From UBA6912 sp041611095 (GTDB lineage: Bacteria; Actinomycetota; Acidimicrobiia; Spongiisociales; UBA5794), in contig JBFINP010000003.1 in NCBI GenBank assembly GCA_041611095.1, positions 1 to 64,000 on the forward strand: a stretch of DNA of 64,000 nt, given 5' to 3'. Position numbers and translations under genes: made by a program. Of the stretch, positions 25,042 to 33,084 are shown piece after piece; the first letter of the stretch is position 1, and each line of letters opens with the position of its first letter. The notes beneath the pieces were generated by a model. The model was not told the DNA's origin and did not search any database. It worked only from the letters and a program-made list of their open reading frames with translations.

Positions 25042-26852
25042 GCATGTGGGTCAACGTGGACGACCACCATGGCGTGCCGAGCCAGCCACGCCACGACGTC
25101 GCGCCGCCGCCGCACTGGAGGCTCGAGGCCATCGCCTCCCTGGGCCGGCCCCACGATCTCGCGATGTCGGCGGATGGCACCGAGGTTGCCCTCGTCCTCG
25201 ACGACGGCGATCTGTCCGACGTGTGGGCAATGGGCACCGACGGGTCCGGCCTCCGCCGCCTCACCACGGGCCGCGGCCCCTATGCCTTCTGGGAGGACAC
25301 GACCCCGGCTTGGTCACCCGACGCTTCATCGGTGGCATACGCCCAGGATGGCTGGATCCACGTGGTACCCGCCGCAGGAGGAGCGCCGCGGCGGCTGGTC
25401 GAGGGCGGATCGCCGCTGTGGCTCGGCGACAACCACCTGCTGATCACCGTGGATCGCGACCGTGTGAACCGCCTCTGCCGCATCCCGGTCGACGACCCCT
25501 GGCCGGCGGCGCTGACCCCGCCGGACGGGCACGCCTCGGGTGCGTCGGTCGCCCCCGACGGACAGAGCGTCGTCTATGTCTACGCCCCCAAGGACGACCG
25601 CAGGCGCAGCGACATCCGGGTGCTCGACCTTTCCGGCGGCTCCGTGGCGACGGTGGTGTCGACCCCCGGTTTCTTCAACGCGGGCCCGGCCTACTCGCCG
25701 GACGGACGTCGCATCGTCTTCTCCTCGGAGCGCTCGGGCTGGAACGAGCTGTACCTGCTCGAGGACGGCACCGAGCGCCGGCTCACCCACGACGCCGCCG
25801 GGTTCACCACCATGCGCTGGAGCCCCTCAGGAACCCAGATCCTCGCCGTCCGCACCAGAGCCGGCGTCTCCGATCTGGTCACGGTCGACGCCACGAGCGG
25901 GGAGGTGAGCGTCCTCGCCTCGGGCGGCATCTGGTCCGATCCGGGGTGGACCGACGGTGGGGGAGTAGTCGCCCTCTACGAGGACCACCGCACGCCGCCG
26001 CAGATCATGCATGTGCGCGCATCTGCCGACTCGGCAACCCTGCTCGCCCGGATCCCGGCGGCGATCACGACGGCTCCTCACCACCCCCCGACGGCCGTCA
26101 CGTATCCCTCGGTCGACGGCTTGGAGATCCCCGGCTACCTCTTCGAGCCGCCCGCCGCCAAGGGGCGCTGCCCTGTCGTCGTCTATCCGCACGGCGGTCC
26201 CACCTCCCACTACGGCGACGAGTGGGACGGGCATGCGCAGTACTTCCTGGACAAGGGCTACGGCTGGTTCGCCATCAACTTCCGCGGCTCCACCAGCTAC
26301 GGCCTCGACTTCGAGCACGCCGAGCACGGAGAGTGGGGAGTCGCCGACACCGAGGACTGTCTCGCGGCGTACGACTACCTGGCGGGGCTCGACTGGGTCG
26401 ATCCCGAGCGCGTCGCCATCTTCGGGGCCAGCTACGGGTCCTATCTCGCTGTCGCCGCCCTCGCCCGCGATCCGCATCACCGCTTCGCCTGTGGGGTGGC
26501 CAAGTACGGCGACTGCGACATCCTGACCTCGTGGGCGCAGGGGGATCAGGTCGGCGTCGAGGACCTCGAGCGGATGATGGGCCACCCCACCGAGAACCGA
26601 GCCGGCTACCGCGACGGATCCCCGGTGCATTGGGTGGCCGACATCGAGCGGCCCCTGTTGATCGCCCACGGCGAGCAGGACGAGCGGGTGAGCCCGAAAC
26701 AGTCCGAGCAGCTCGTCGCCGCGTTGCGAGAGCACGGCAAGACCTTCGAGTACGTCACGTACCCCACCGAGGGTCACGGGCTGCTGCGTAGGGGCCCTCA
26801 GATCCACTTCTACCAGCGGTTGGAGCGGTTCCTGGACTGGTACCTCATGTGA
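25038..26852 (+). CDS. S9-family serine peptidase (prolyl oligopeptidase / acylaminoacyl peptidase-like)
   Basis: A 604-residue protein with an N-terminal beta-propeller (WD40/TolB-like PD40 repeats such as PAWSPDASSVAY and PAYSPDGRRIVFSSE, about 30-340) and a C-terminal alpha/beta hydrolase domain. The catalytic triad is visible as Ser in IFGASYGSYLAVAA, Asp in HGEQDERVSP and His in PTEGHGL. No signal peptide is apparent, so it probably works in the cytoplasm on short, perhaps N-acylated, peptides brought in by the downstream oligopeptide transporter. ATG 25038 overlaps the deacetylase stop. It ends the overlapping run; a 139-bp gap without an obvious terminator separates it from the transporter genes. 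Confidence 0.92.
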   Translation: MSMWVNVDDHHGVPSQPRHDVAPPPHWRLEAIASLGRPHDLAMSADGTEVALVLDDGDLSDVWAMGTDGSGLRRLTTGRGPYAFWEDTTPAWSPDASSVAYAQDGWIHVVPAAGGAPRRLVEGGSPLWLGDNHLLITVDRDRVNRLCRIPVDDPWPAALTPPDGHASGASVAPDGQSVVYVYAPKDDRRRSDIRVLDLSGGSVATVVSTPGFFNAGPAYSPDGRRIVFSSERSGWNELYLLEDGTERRLTHDAAGFTTMRWSPSGTQILAVRTRAGVSDLVTVDATSGEVSVLASGGIWSDPGWTDGGGVVALYEDHRTPPQIMHVRASADSATLLARIPAAITTAPHHPPTAVTYPSVDGLEIPGYLFEPPAAKGRCPVVVYPHGGPTSHYGDEWDGHAQYFLDKGYGWFAINFRGSTSYGLDFEHAEHGEWGVADTEDCLAAYDYLAGLDWVDPERVAIFGASYGSYLAVAALARDPHHRFACGVAKYGDCDILTSWAQGDQVGVEDLERMMGHPTENRAGYRDGSPVHWVADIERPLLIAHGEQDERVSPKQSEQLVAALREHGKTFEYVTYPTEGHGLLRRGPQIHFYQRLERFLDWYLM

Positions 26853-26991
26853 CGGCGGAGCGGCCGACGGCCCGTTCCGAGGACGGTTCGAGTCAGGCTC
26901 GATATCGGCCTGCGACACGCCGCCGGGGGACCGAAGCACGGCGCTCCCAGGCGCTCTAAGCTCGATCAATTTCTCTGCCCGGGAGGTTGAG

Positions 26992-28752
26992 ATGCGGCGC
27001 CTCGTCTCGTCGGTCGGCCTGACCGCAGCGCTCCTGTTCCTCGTCGTTCCGCTCGTCGCAGCCCAGGAGGATGGCGGCGACCTGGTCACCCTTCGCATCG
27101 GGCTCACCCAGGACTGGGAGACCCTCAATCCCACCGTCGGGTTCGCAGTCTCCGAGTACGAGATCTGGAACATCCACTACGCAACGCTCACCGACAAGGC
27201 GGCGGACGACTTCGAAACCATCCCCGGCCTCGCCGAGTCCTGGGAGACCTCGGACGACGGGCTCACCATCACCTACACCTTGCGCGAAGGACTGCAGTGG
27301 TCCGATGGCGAACCACTCACCGCGGAGGACGTGGCGTGGAACATCAACACCGCCCGCGACCAGGAGTGGGACAACATGATCTCGACCGTGGTCAACATCG
27401 AGGCCACGGTCATCGACGAGCGCACCGTTCAGCTCGTGTCGTCGGTGCCCGACCCGAAGCTCCCGACGATGGACGTCTACCTGCTGCCGCAGCACATCTG
27501 GGAGCCGATCGCCACGGACTACGACTCCACCACGCAGTACGACGCACTGGACGGGGTGGGAAGCGGCCCGTTCGTGGTCAGCGACTTCGCCAAAGGCCAA
27601 TCGGTGACGATGGTCGCCAACCCCAACTATTGGGGTTGGGAGGGCGAGGAGCCGCCCTACGACCAGATCATCTTCCAGCTCTTCGAGAACCCAGACGCCA
27701 TGGTGGCGGCGCTCCAGCAGGGCCAGCTCGATGCGATCCACGGCTTCCCGGCCGGTTCGGCCGAAGCGCTGGATGCCGATCCCAACATCGAAGTGGTCGC
27801 CGGCCAGCAGGGCGGCTTCGACGAGATCGCCATCAACGGAGGCGCCGCCGAGGGCCAGCCCCATCCGGCCCTTCTCGACCTCGAGGTGCGCCGGGCCATC
27901 TCGTATGCGATCGATCGGGAAGCGGTGATCGAGGACCTCTGGTTCGGGCTCGCCTCCCCGCTCGAGACGATGAGCCCCGGCGCCGACACCAAGTGGATCC
28001 CGGACATCTCCGGCGACGGCGCCTTCACGTACGACCCGGAGAAAGCCCGTCAGATCCTCGACGACGCCGGCTACCTCGACACCGACGCCGACGGCATCCG
28101 CGAGATGCCGGACGGCACCAACCCGATCATTCTCCGTCATGCGGTGAACACCGACGGTGACCTCGCCGGACCGATCGGTGACCTGTTCAAGGGCTGGATG
28201 GAGGACATCGGCATCGGGGTCGAGCTGGAGTCGTACGACCAGGATGCGCTGTTCGGGGTCATCGTCGACGGCACCTACGACACGTTCTTCTGGGGCTGGG
28301 TGCCCTTCGTCGACCCCGATCCGATGCTGTCGTACTTCACCGAGGCCGAGCTGGGCAACTACAACGACGCCAACTGGTTCGACCCCCAATTCGATCAGCT
28401 GTACCTGGAGCAGAAGGAGGAGCTCGATCCGGACCGGCGGCTCGACATCGTGCACGAGATGCTGACGATCCTCCACGACGCCGCCGTCTACATCCCGATG
28501 TACCTGGGCCCCGATCTCCAGGCGTACCGAACCGACACGTTCGAGGGTTGGGTGCAGCAGCCGGCGGAGATCGGCCCGGTCATGTTCTCCAACTCGTCGC
28601 CGAGCTACGCCCGCCTCCGCCCCGTCGGTGCCGGCGGCGGCGACGACGGGGGTGTCAACTGGCTGCTCATCGGCAGCATCGCCGGCATCGTCGTGATCGG
28701 CGGCGCCCTGGTCATGACCAGGCGTCGCGCCTCTGCCGACGAGCGGGAGTGA
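26992..28752 (+). CDS. Oligopeptide-type ABC substrate-binding protein (family 5), C-terminally anchored
   Basis: A 586-residue extracellular solute-binding protein of the DppA/OppA family. Residues 1-24 are a signal peptide ending ...VPLVAAQE with no lipobox cysteine. The SBP_bac_5 domain follows (WETLNPTVGF, ESWETSDDGLTITYTLREGL, QWSDGEPLTAEDVAWNINTA). Instead of a lipid anchor there is a C-terminal transmembrane helix (about 558-577, WLLIGSIAGIVVIGGALV) after a Gly-rich linker and before an Arg-rich end. It would present oligopeptides or similar ligands to the permeases encoded downstream. ATG 26992 follows GGGAGGTTGAG. It heads a compact five-gene transporter operon (26992-32590). Confidence 0.92.
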   Translation: MRRLVSSVGLTAALLFLVVPLVAAQEDGGDLVTLRIGLTQDWETLNPTVGFAVSEYEIWNIHYATLTDKAADDFETIPGLAESWETSDDGLTITYTLREGLQWSDGEPLTAEDVAWNINTARDQEWDNMISTVVNIEATVIDERTVQLVSSVPDPKLPTMDVYLLPQHIWEPIATDYDSTTQYDALDGVGSGPFVVSDFAKGQSVTMVANPNYWGWEGEEPPYDQIIFQLFENPDAMVAALQQGQLDAIHGFPAGSAEALDADPNIEVVAGQQGGFDEIAINGGAAEGQPHPALLDLEVRRAISYAIDREAVIEDLWFGLASPLETMSPGADTKWIPDISGDGAFTYDPEKARQILDDAGYLDTDADGIREMPDGTNPIILRHAVNTDGDLAGPIGDLFKGWMEDIGIGVELESYDQDALFGVIVDGTYDTFFWGWVPFVDPDPMLSYFTEAELGNYNDANWFDPQFDQLYLEQKEELDPDRRLDIVHEMLTILHDAAVYIPMYLGPDLQAYRTDTFEGWVQQPAEIGPVMFSNSSPSYARLRPVGAGGGDDGGVNWLLIGSIAGIVVIGGALVMTRRRASADERE

Positions 28753-28768
28753 TGGGCTGAGGAGCATC

Positions 28769-29755
28769 GTGCGGGGAGAGAGGAGGAGGCGAGGGCGGCT
28801 CGTAGGGCGCAAGGTCCTCGGGTCGGTCGTCACCCTCGTCTTCGTCCTCGTTTTCAACTTCTTCCTGTTCCGGGTGGTGCAGGCAGACCCGATCGCATCG
28901 CTGTTCCGCGGCCGCAACGTGCCGCAGCAGACCATCGACGATCTCCGGACGTCGTTCGGTCTCGACGAGCCGGCCCTCACCCAGTTTGCGTACTACCTGC
29001 GGGAGACCGCCCAGCTCAACCTGGGGATCTCGTACCAGAGCCGGCAGCCGGTGTGGGGCGAGATCACGAGCGCCGTGCCGGCCACGGTCGCTCTGGTGGG
29101 GATCTCGGCGGTTCTCTCGGCGGTGATCGGGACGACTCTCGGCATCGTCGCCGCCTGGCGCCGCAACACGTGGAAGGACCACACCATCACGTCGGGCACG
29201 ATGGTCTTCTACTCGATGCCCGACTTCTGGCTGGGGATGATCCTCCTCGTCGGCTTCGCCGTCGTGCTGGGGTGGTTCCCGGTCGGCGGGATCGTCGACG
29301 CGGGGTCGCGAGCCACCGGTTTCGACCGATTGCTCGACCAGGCACACCACATCTTCCTGCCGGCGCTGACCCTGACCCTCGCCTACCTCGGTGAGTACGC
29401 CCTGATCGCCCGGAGCTCGCTCCTCGACGTGATGGGCGAGGACTACCTCGTGGTGGCGCGCGCCAAGGGCCTCCGCGACGCCGTAGTGCGCAACCGCCAT
29501 GCGGTACCCAATGCGGTCTTGCCGGTTGTGACGTTGACCGCCATCAACTTCGGGTTTGTCCTGTCGGGTGCGATCGCCGTCGAGGCCGTGTTCTCGTGGC
29601 CGGGTCTCGGCAAGGCGACGGCCGACGCCATCCGCGGTCCCGATTTACCGATGCTGCAGGGACTCTTCCTGCTCTTCAGCGCATCGGTGATCGTCTTCAA
29701 CCTGCTCGCCGATCTGGCGTACGTCTGGCTCGATCCTCGGGTGGAGGAGGTATGA
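28769..29755 (+). CDS. Oligopeptide ABC transporter permease (DppB/OppB-like)
   Basis: A 328-residue inner-membrane permease with an N-terminal helix (VVTLVFVLVFNFFLFRVV), the family-typical FRGRNVPQQTIDDLRTSFGLDEP loop, further helices and the EAA-like loop ARAKGLRDAVVRNRHAVPNA. The C-terminal segment SGAIAVEAVFSWPGLGKATADAI is diagnostic of DppB/OppB. GTG 28769 has GAGGAGC upstream. Its stop overlaps the start of the DppC-like partner (ATGA). It forms the membrane channel with that subunit for peptides or related solutes delivered by the anchored binding protein. Confidence 0.93.
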   Translation: MRGERRRRGRLVGRKVLGSVVTLVFVLVFNFFLFRVVQADPIASLFRGRNVPQQTIDDLRTSFGLDEPALTQFAYYLRETAQLNLGISYQSRQPVWGEITSAVPATVALVGISAVLSAVIGTTLGIVAAWRRNTWKDHTITSGTMVFYSMPDFWLGMILLVGFAVVLGWFPVGGIVDAGSRATGFDRLLDQAHHIFLPALTLTLAYLGEYALIARSSLLDVMGEDYLVVARAKGLRDAVVRNRHAVPNAVLPVVTLTAINFGFVLSGAIAVEAVFSWPGLGKATADAIRGPDLPMLQGLFLLFSASVIVFNLLADLAYVWLDPRVEEV

Positions 29756-30642
29756 CGAGCATCGCGATGCAGCGCCGCAAGGCGACGGCCCTCCGAGTGT
29801 GGAAGCAGTTCCGCAGCTCCCGCCAGGGGATGATCGGCCTCGCCGTGCTCGGGGTGTTCGTGCTGCTGGCGCTCGCCGCCCCCCTGCTCGCCGAGATGCG
29901 GGAGCTCAATCCGGTGTTCGCCCGCGCCCAGGGCAATCCGCAATGGGGATCCCCGGGCGACTTCGGCCCGCTCGGCACCGATCACATCCGGCGCTCCGTC
30001 TGGGCGCAGTTCGTGTGGGGCTCACGGGTGAGCCTCTTCGTTGGGCTGGCGGCGACCGTGCTGACGATCTTCATCGGCTCGGTGGTCGGCATCGTCTCGG
30101 GGTTCTTCGGCGGACGCACGGACGCGATCCTCATGCGCATCACCGAGTGGTTCCTCGTCATCCCGTTTCTGCCGCTGGCGATCGTGCTCGCCTCGGTGCT
30201 GGGCCGCTCGATCTGGAACATCATCTTCGTGATCGGGGTCACCTCGTGGCCGTCCACGGCGCGGCTGGTGCGTGCCCAGGTCTTGATCGTGAAGCAGCGG
30301 CTCTTCGTCGACCGGGCGCGTTCGCTCGGGGCCGGCGGCGGACACATCGTGCTGCACCACATTCTTCCCAACATCAGCGGTCTCATCCTCGCAAACGCCA
30401 CCCTCGCGGTGCCGATCTCGATCCTCACGGAAACCACCCTGGCGTTCCTCGGTCTCGGCGATCCGTCGTCGGCGTCGTGGGGCAAGACGCTCGAGGAGGC
30501 ATTCGTCAACGGGGCCATCGTGCGCAACGCCTGGTGGTATTTCGTTCCGGCGGGCATCGGGATCCTCACGGTCGTGCTCGCTTTCACGCTCATCGGCCGG
30601 ACGCTCGAAGAGATCGCCAACCCGAGGCTGAGCAGGGGCTGA
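29752..30642 (+). CDS. Oligopeptide ABC transporter permease (DppC/OppC-like)
   Basis: A 296-residue permease with the N-terminal cytoplasmic segment FRSSRQGMIGLAVLGVFVLLAL, the periplasmic HPLGTDH-type landmark here reading GPLGTDHIRRSVWAQ, and an EAA loop RARSLGAGGGHIVLHHILPN. ETTLAFLGLGDPSSASWGKTL is the DppC/OppC hallmark. ATG 29752 was chosen because it overlaps the DppB stop; the open frame upstream is antisense or overlapping. Its TGA overlaps the next ATG by 1 nt. It pairs with the DppB-like protein as the second channel half. Confidence 0.93.
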   Translation: MTSIAMQRRKATALRVWKQFRSSRQGMIGLAVLGVFVLLALAAPLLAEMRELNPVFARAQGNPQWGSPGDFGPLGTDHIRRSVWAQFVWGSRVSLFVGLAATVLTIFIGSVVGIVSGFFGGRTDAILMRITEWFLVIPFLPLAIVLASVLGRSIWNIIFVIGVTSWPSTARLVRAQVLIVKQRLFVDRARSLGAGGGHIVLHHILPNISGLILANATLAVPISILTETTLAFLGLGDPSSASWGKTLEEAFVNGAIVRNAWWYFVPAGIGILTVVLAFTLIGRTLEEIANPRLSRG

Positions 30643-31604
30643 TGGACGACCCGATCCTGTCCGTCCGTGACCTCCACATCACCTACCACACGAGCGGCGG
30701 TCCGGTCCCGGCGGTTCGTGGCGTCGGGTTCGACCTCGAGCGGGGCGGCTCCCTGGGACTGGCGGGGGAGTCCGGCTGCGGCAAATCGACGCTGGCGAAC
30801 TCGTTGCTCCGCCTGTTGCCCTCCGATGCAGAGGTCGCCGGGAAGATCGTGCTCGACGGCCGCGACGTGCTCTCCTTGAATCCGGGGGGGCTGCGTGCGG
30901 TCCGCTGGACGTCGGGTGCGATCGTGTTCCAGGGTGCGCTGCACGCGCTCAACCCGGTGCAGACGGCCGGCGAGCAGATCGCTGAGCCGATGCTCGTCCA
31001 CGGGACGGCGAGTTCGGAGAAGGATGCTCGCGATCGGACGATCGAGCTGCTCGGGCGGGTCGGGCTAGCCGGGAAGCTGGCAGGCTCGTACCCGCACCAG
31101 CTCTCCGGGGGTCAGCGGCAACGGGTGCTCATCGCGATGGCCCTGGCGTGCGACCCGTTGCTCCTCATCGCCGACGAACCCACCACCGCCCTCGACCTCA
31201 TGGTTCAGGCTCAGGTGCTCGCTCTGCTCGACGAGCTGAAGCAGGAGCGCGGTCTCACATTGCTGTTCATCACGCACGACCTCTCGGTGCTGACGTATGC
31301 ATGCCGCCGCCTGGCCATCATGTACGCCGGGCGCATCGTCGAGGAAGGACCGAGCTGGGAGGTCTTCGCGTCGCCGGCCCACCCCTACACCCGCGGATTG
31401 GCGGCGGCGTTCCCCACCATCGGCGACGCAGCCTCGCGGATGGCGCCCGCCGGGCTGGGCGGCGATCCACCCACACCGGACCGGCTACCCCCTGGCTGTC
31501 CCTTCAACCCGCGCTGCCCGCTCGCCCAGGAGGGCTGTCGGGACGCCGAGCCGGACCTGCGAGCTGCCGGACCCGAGAGGAGGGCGGCGTGCATCCTGGT
31601 GTGA
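30642..31604 (+). CDS. Oligopeptide ABC transporter ATPase (DppD/OppD-like)
   Basis: A 320-residue ABC ATPase. Walker A is GESGCGKST (about 44-52), the Q-loop region is AIVFQGALHALNP, the signature is LSGGQRQRV and Walker B is LLIADEPTTALD. The C-terminal oligopeptide-transporter extension carries the cysteine cluster CPFNPRCPLAQEGC, typically an Fe-S-like site in this subfamily. It binds the EAA loops of the permeases and hydrolyses ATP for import. ATG 30642 shares a base with the DppC stop. The frame is open from 29799, but that part is antisense noise within the permease gene. Confidence 0.93.
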   Translation: MDDPILSVRDLHITYHTSGGPVPAVRGVGFDLERGGSLGLAGESGCGKSTLANSLLRLLPSDAEVAGKIVLDGRDVLSLNPGGLRAVRWTSGAIVFQGALHALNPVQTAGEQIAEPMLVHGTASSEKDARDRTIELLGRVGLAGKLAGSYPHQLSGGQRQRVLIAMALACDPLLLIADEPTTALDLMVQAQVLALLDELKQERGLTLLFITHDLSVLTYACRRLAIMYAGRIVEEGPSWEVFASPAHPYTRGLAAAFPTIGDAASRMAPAGLGGDPPTPDRLPPGCPFNPRCPLAQEGCRDAEPDLRAAGPERRAACILV

Positions 31605-32590
31605 GCCCACTCGTCGAGGTCGATCAGCTCCACGTGCACTTCGGAGCCGCTCGCGCCGTCGATGGAGCGTCGCTGCGGGTGTTCCCCGGCGAGGTGCTGG
31701 CGCTGGTCGGGGAGTCCGGCTCGGGCAAGACCACGCTGATCCGAGCCATCCAGGGTCTGCAGGCGCCCGCCTCGGGGACGATCCGTGTCGCGGGACGGCC
31801 CGTCGAGCGCGGGGGGGTTCGTGGCGGGCGCCATCACGGAACGGCCGCCGTTCAGATGGTCTTCCAGGACCCGACCGGTGCACTCAACCCGCGCCAGACC
31901 ATCTACGAGATCGTGGCCGAGGGTCTGCGCATTGCTCGGCGAGGCGGGGACGAGACCCAGCATGTGCTCGATGCGCTGGCCCGGGCGGGTCTGCGTCCCC
32001 CGGAGCGGTTCCTCCACATCTACCCACACGAGATCTCGGGAGGGCAGCGGCAGCGGGTCGTCATCGCCGGGGCGATGGTGATGGAACCGCGGCTGCTGCT
32101 CGCCGACGAGCCGGTGGCCAGCCTCGATGCCTCGATTCGCGGCGAGATCCTCGCCCTCATGCGACGTCTGGTAGAGGGCAGCGATCTCGCCATCCTCGCC
32201 GTCACCCACGATCTCGGTCTGGCCTGGAACATCGCCGACCGGGTGGCCGTGATGTATCTCGGGCGCATCGTCGAGAGCGGCCGCACCGAGGAGATCCTCG
32301 AAGATCCCAAGCACCCCTACACGCAGGCCTTGCTGTCGGTCGTGCCCGAGACCCGGGAGATGGAGCAGCAGATCCTGACCGGCGAGATCCCCGACTCGGC
32401 ACGCATCCCGTCGGGCTGCCGCTTCCATCCCCGCTGTCCTCTGCTCAAGTCGGGGACGTTGGCCGACGAGATCGCCGCCCGCTGCCCGACCGCGGACCCG
32501 GGACCGGTGCCAGGCGATGCTCGCTCCGCCGCCGCCTGCTGGGCCGTTATCGGCGGGCGGGGCGTTCCGCCGGGCGGCTACACCATGTAG
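31589..32590 (+). CDS. Oligopeptide ABC transporter ATPase (DppF/OppF-like)
   Basis: The second ATPase, about 333 residues. Walker A is GESGSGKTT, signature ISGGQRQRV, Walker B LLLADEPVASLD, and the C-terminal extension holds CRFHPRCPLLKSG. I prefer GTG 31589, because GAGGAGG lies just upstream, over GTG 31601, which overlaps the previous stop in the 4-bp style; the choice changes four residues. With DppD it forms the heterodimeric motor of the transporter. The last bases of this gene overlap an oxidase gene remnant on the opposite strand, and no terminator is evident. Confidence 0.92.
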   Translation: MHPGVSPLVEVDQLHVHFGAARAVDGASLRVFPGEVLALVGESGSGKTTLIRAIQGLQAPASGTIRVAGRPVERGGVRGGRHHGTAAVQMVFQDPTGALNPRQTIYEIVAEGLRIARRGGDETQHVLDALARAGLRPPERFLHIYPHEISGGQRQRVVIAGAMVMEPRLLLADEPVASLDASIRGEILALMRRLVEGSDLAILAVTHDLGLAWNIADRVAVMYLGRIVESGRTEEILEDPKHPYTQALLSVVPETREMEQQILTGEIPDSARIPSGCRFHPRCPLLKSGTLADEIAARCPTADPGPVPGDARSAAACWAVIGGRGVPPGGYTM

Positions 32591-32739
32591 GTGCGCATCG
32601 GGTCCGGCTCACGAAGGATGGCCCGGTCGGCGGCGAACGGGGTCAGGTCGATGGCGGTCGCACCGTCGACGACGAGATCGGCGAGGACCCGGCCGAGGAG
32701 CGAGGCGAACTTGAGGGCGTGGCCGGCACCAGACGGCGA
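32578..32739 (-). pseudogene. C-terminal remnant of an FAD-dependent amine oxidase (DAO/sarcosine-oxidase-like)
   Basis: Fifty-two sense codons plus TAG directly follow the UBP zinc-finger stop in the same frame. They read GAGHALKFASLLGRVLADL ... DGATAIDLTPF ... DRAI. This is the ending of monomeric sarcosine oxidase / N-methyltryptophan oxidase-type flavoproteins (GHGFKF-like FAD contact, then the ladl-dG-tp-dLspF helix). Codons keep high GC at third positions, so the loss looks recent. The N-terminal FAD domain and substrate domain are absent; upstream sequence is the intact UBP gene. It also overlaps the last 13 bp of the DppF gene. An alternative is a tiny independent ORF, but no start codon precedes the conserved part. 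Confidence 0.7.
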
Positions 32740-33018
32740 CTACGCCGACTCCACGTCGAGCAGGGTCGCCCCGTGCTCGTAGCAGTAGGCCCACATCTCG
32801 CCCGGCTCTGCCGACCGGATCACCCGATGTCCCTCGGCTCTGGCGTGCTTGGAGGCATGCTGGTTCGGCGAGTCGTCGCAGCAGCGCACACCACCGCATG
32901 CGACGCAGAAGCGCAGGTGGACCCACTCGTCGCCCGCGGCGAGACACTCGATGCAGCCTCCCTCGGGGGCCGGCCCTGGCCTGACGGCCATCAGGTCGAC
33001 ACACGGCTTCGTCCTCAA
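32740..33018 (-). CDS. UBP-type zinc finger domain protein
   Basis: A 92-residue stand-alone ZnF-UBP protein. The Cys/His array is visible from CIECLAAGDEWVHLRFCVAC through CCDD ... HASKHARAEGH and ends WAYCYEH, matching the ubiquitin-carboxyl-terminal-binding zinc finger that actinobacteria carry as single-domain proteins. In eukaryotes the domain binds the free C-terminus of ubiquitin; the bacterial role is not established. It might bind a similar Gly-Gly tail, such as those of small sulfur-carrier or Pup-like proteins, but that is speculation. The start is ATG 33018. It is followed immediately by the oxidase remnant. Confidence 0.88.
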   Translation of the reverse strand: MRTKPCVDLMAVRPGPAPEGGCIECLAAGDEWVHLRFCVACGGVRCCDDSPNQHASKHARAEGHRVIRSAEPGEMWAYCYEHGATLLDVESA

Positions 33019-33084
33019 TGGTCCTCCTCGTTGAATCCACCTTATGCGTTCGCAGCCGCGGAGGTTTCGGCAATCGTGGCGACG

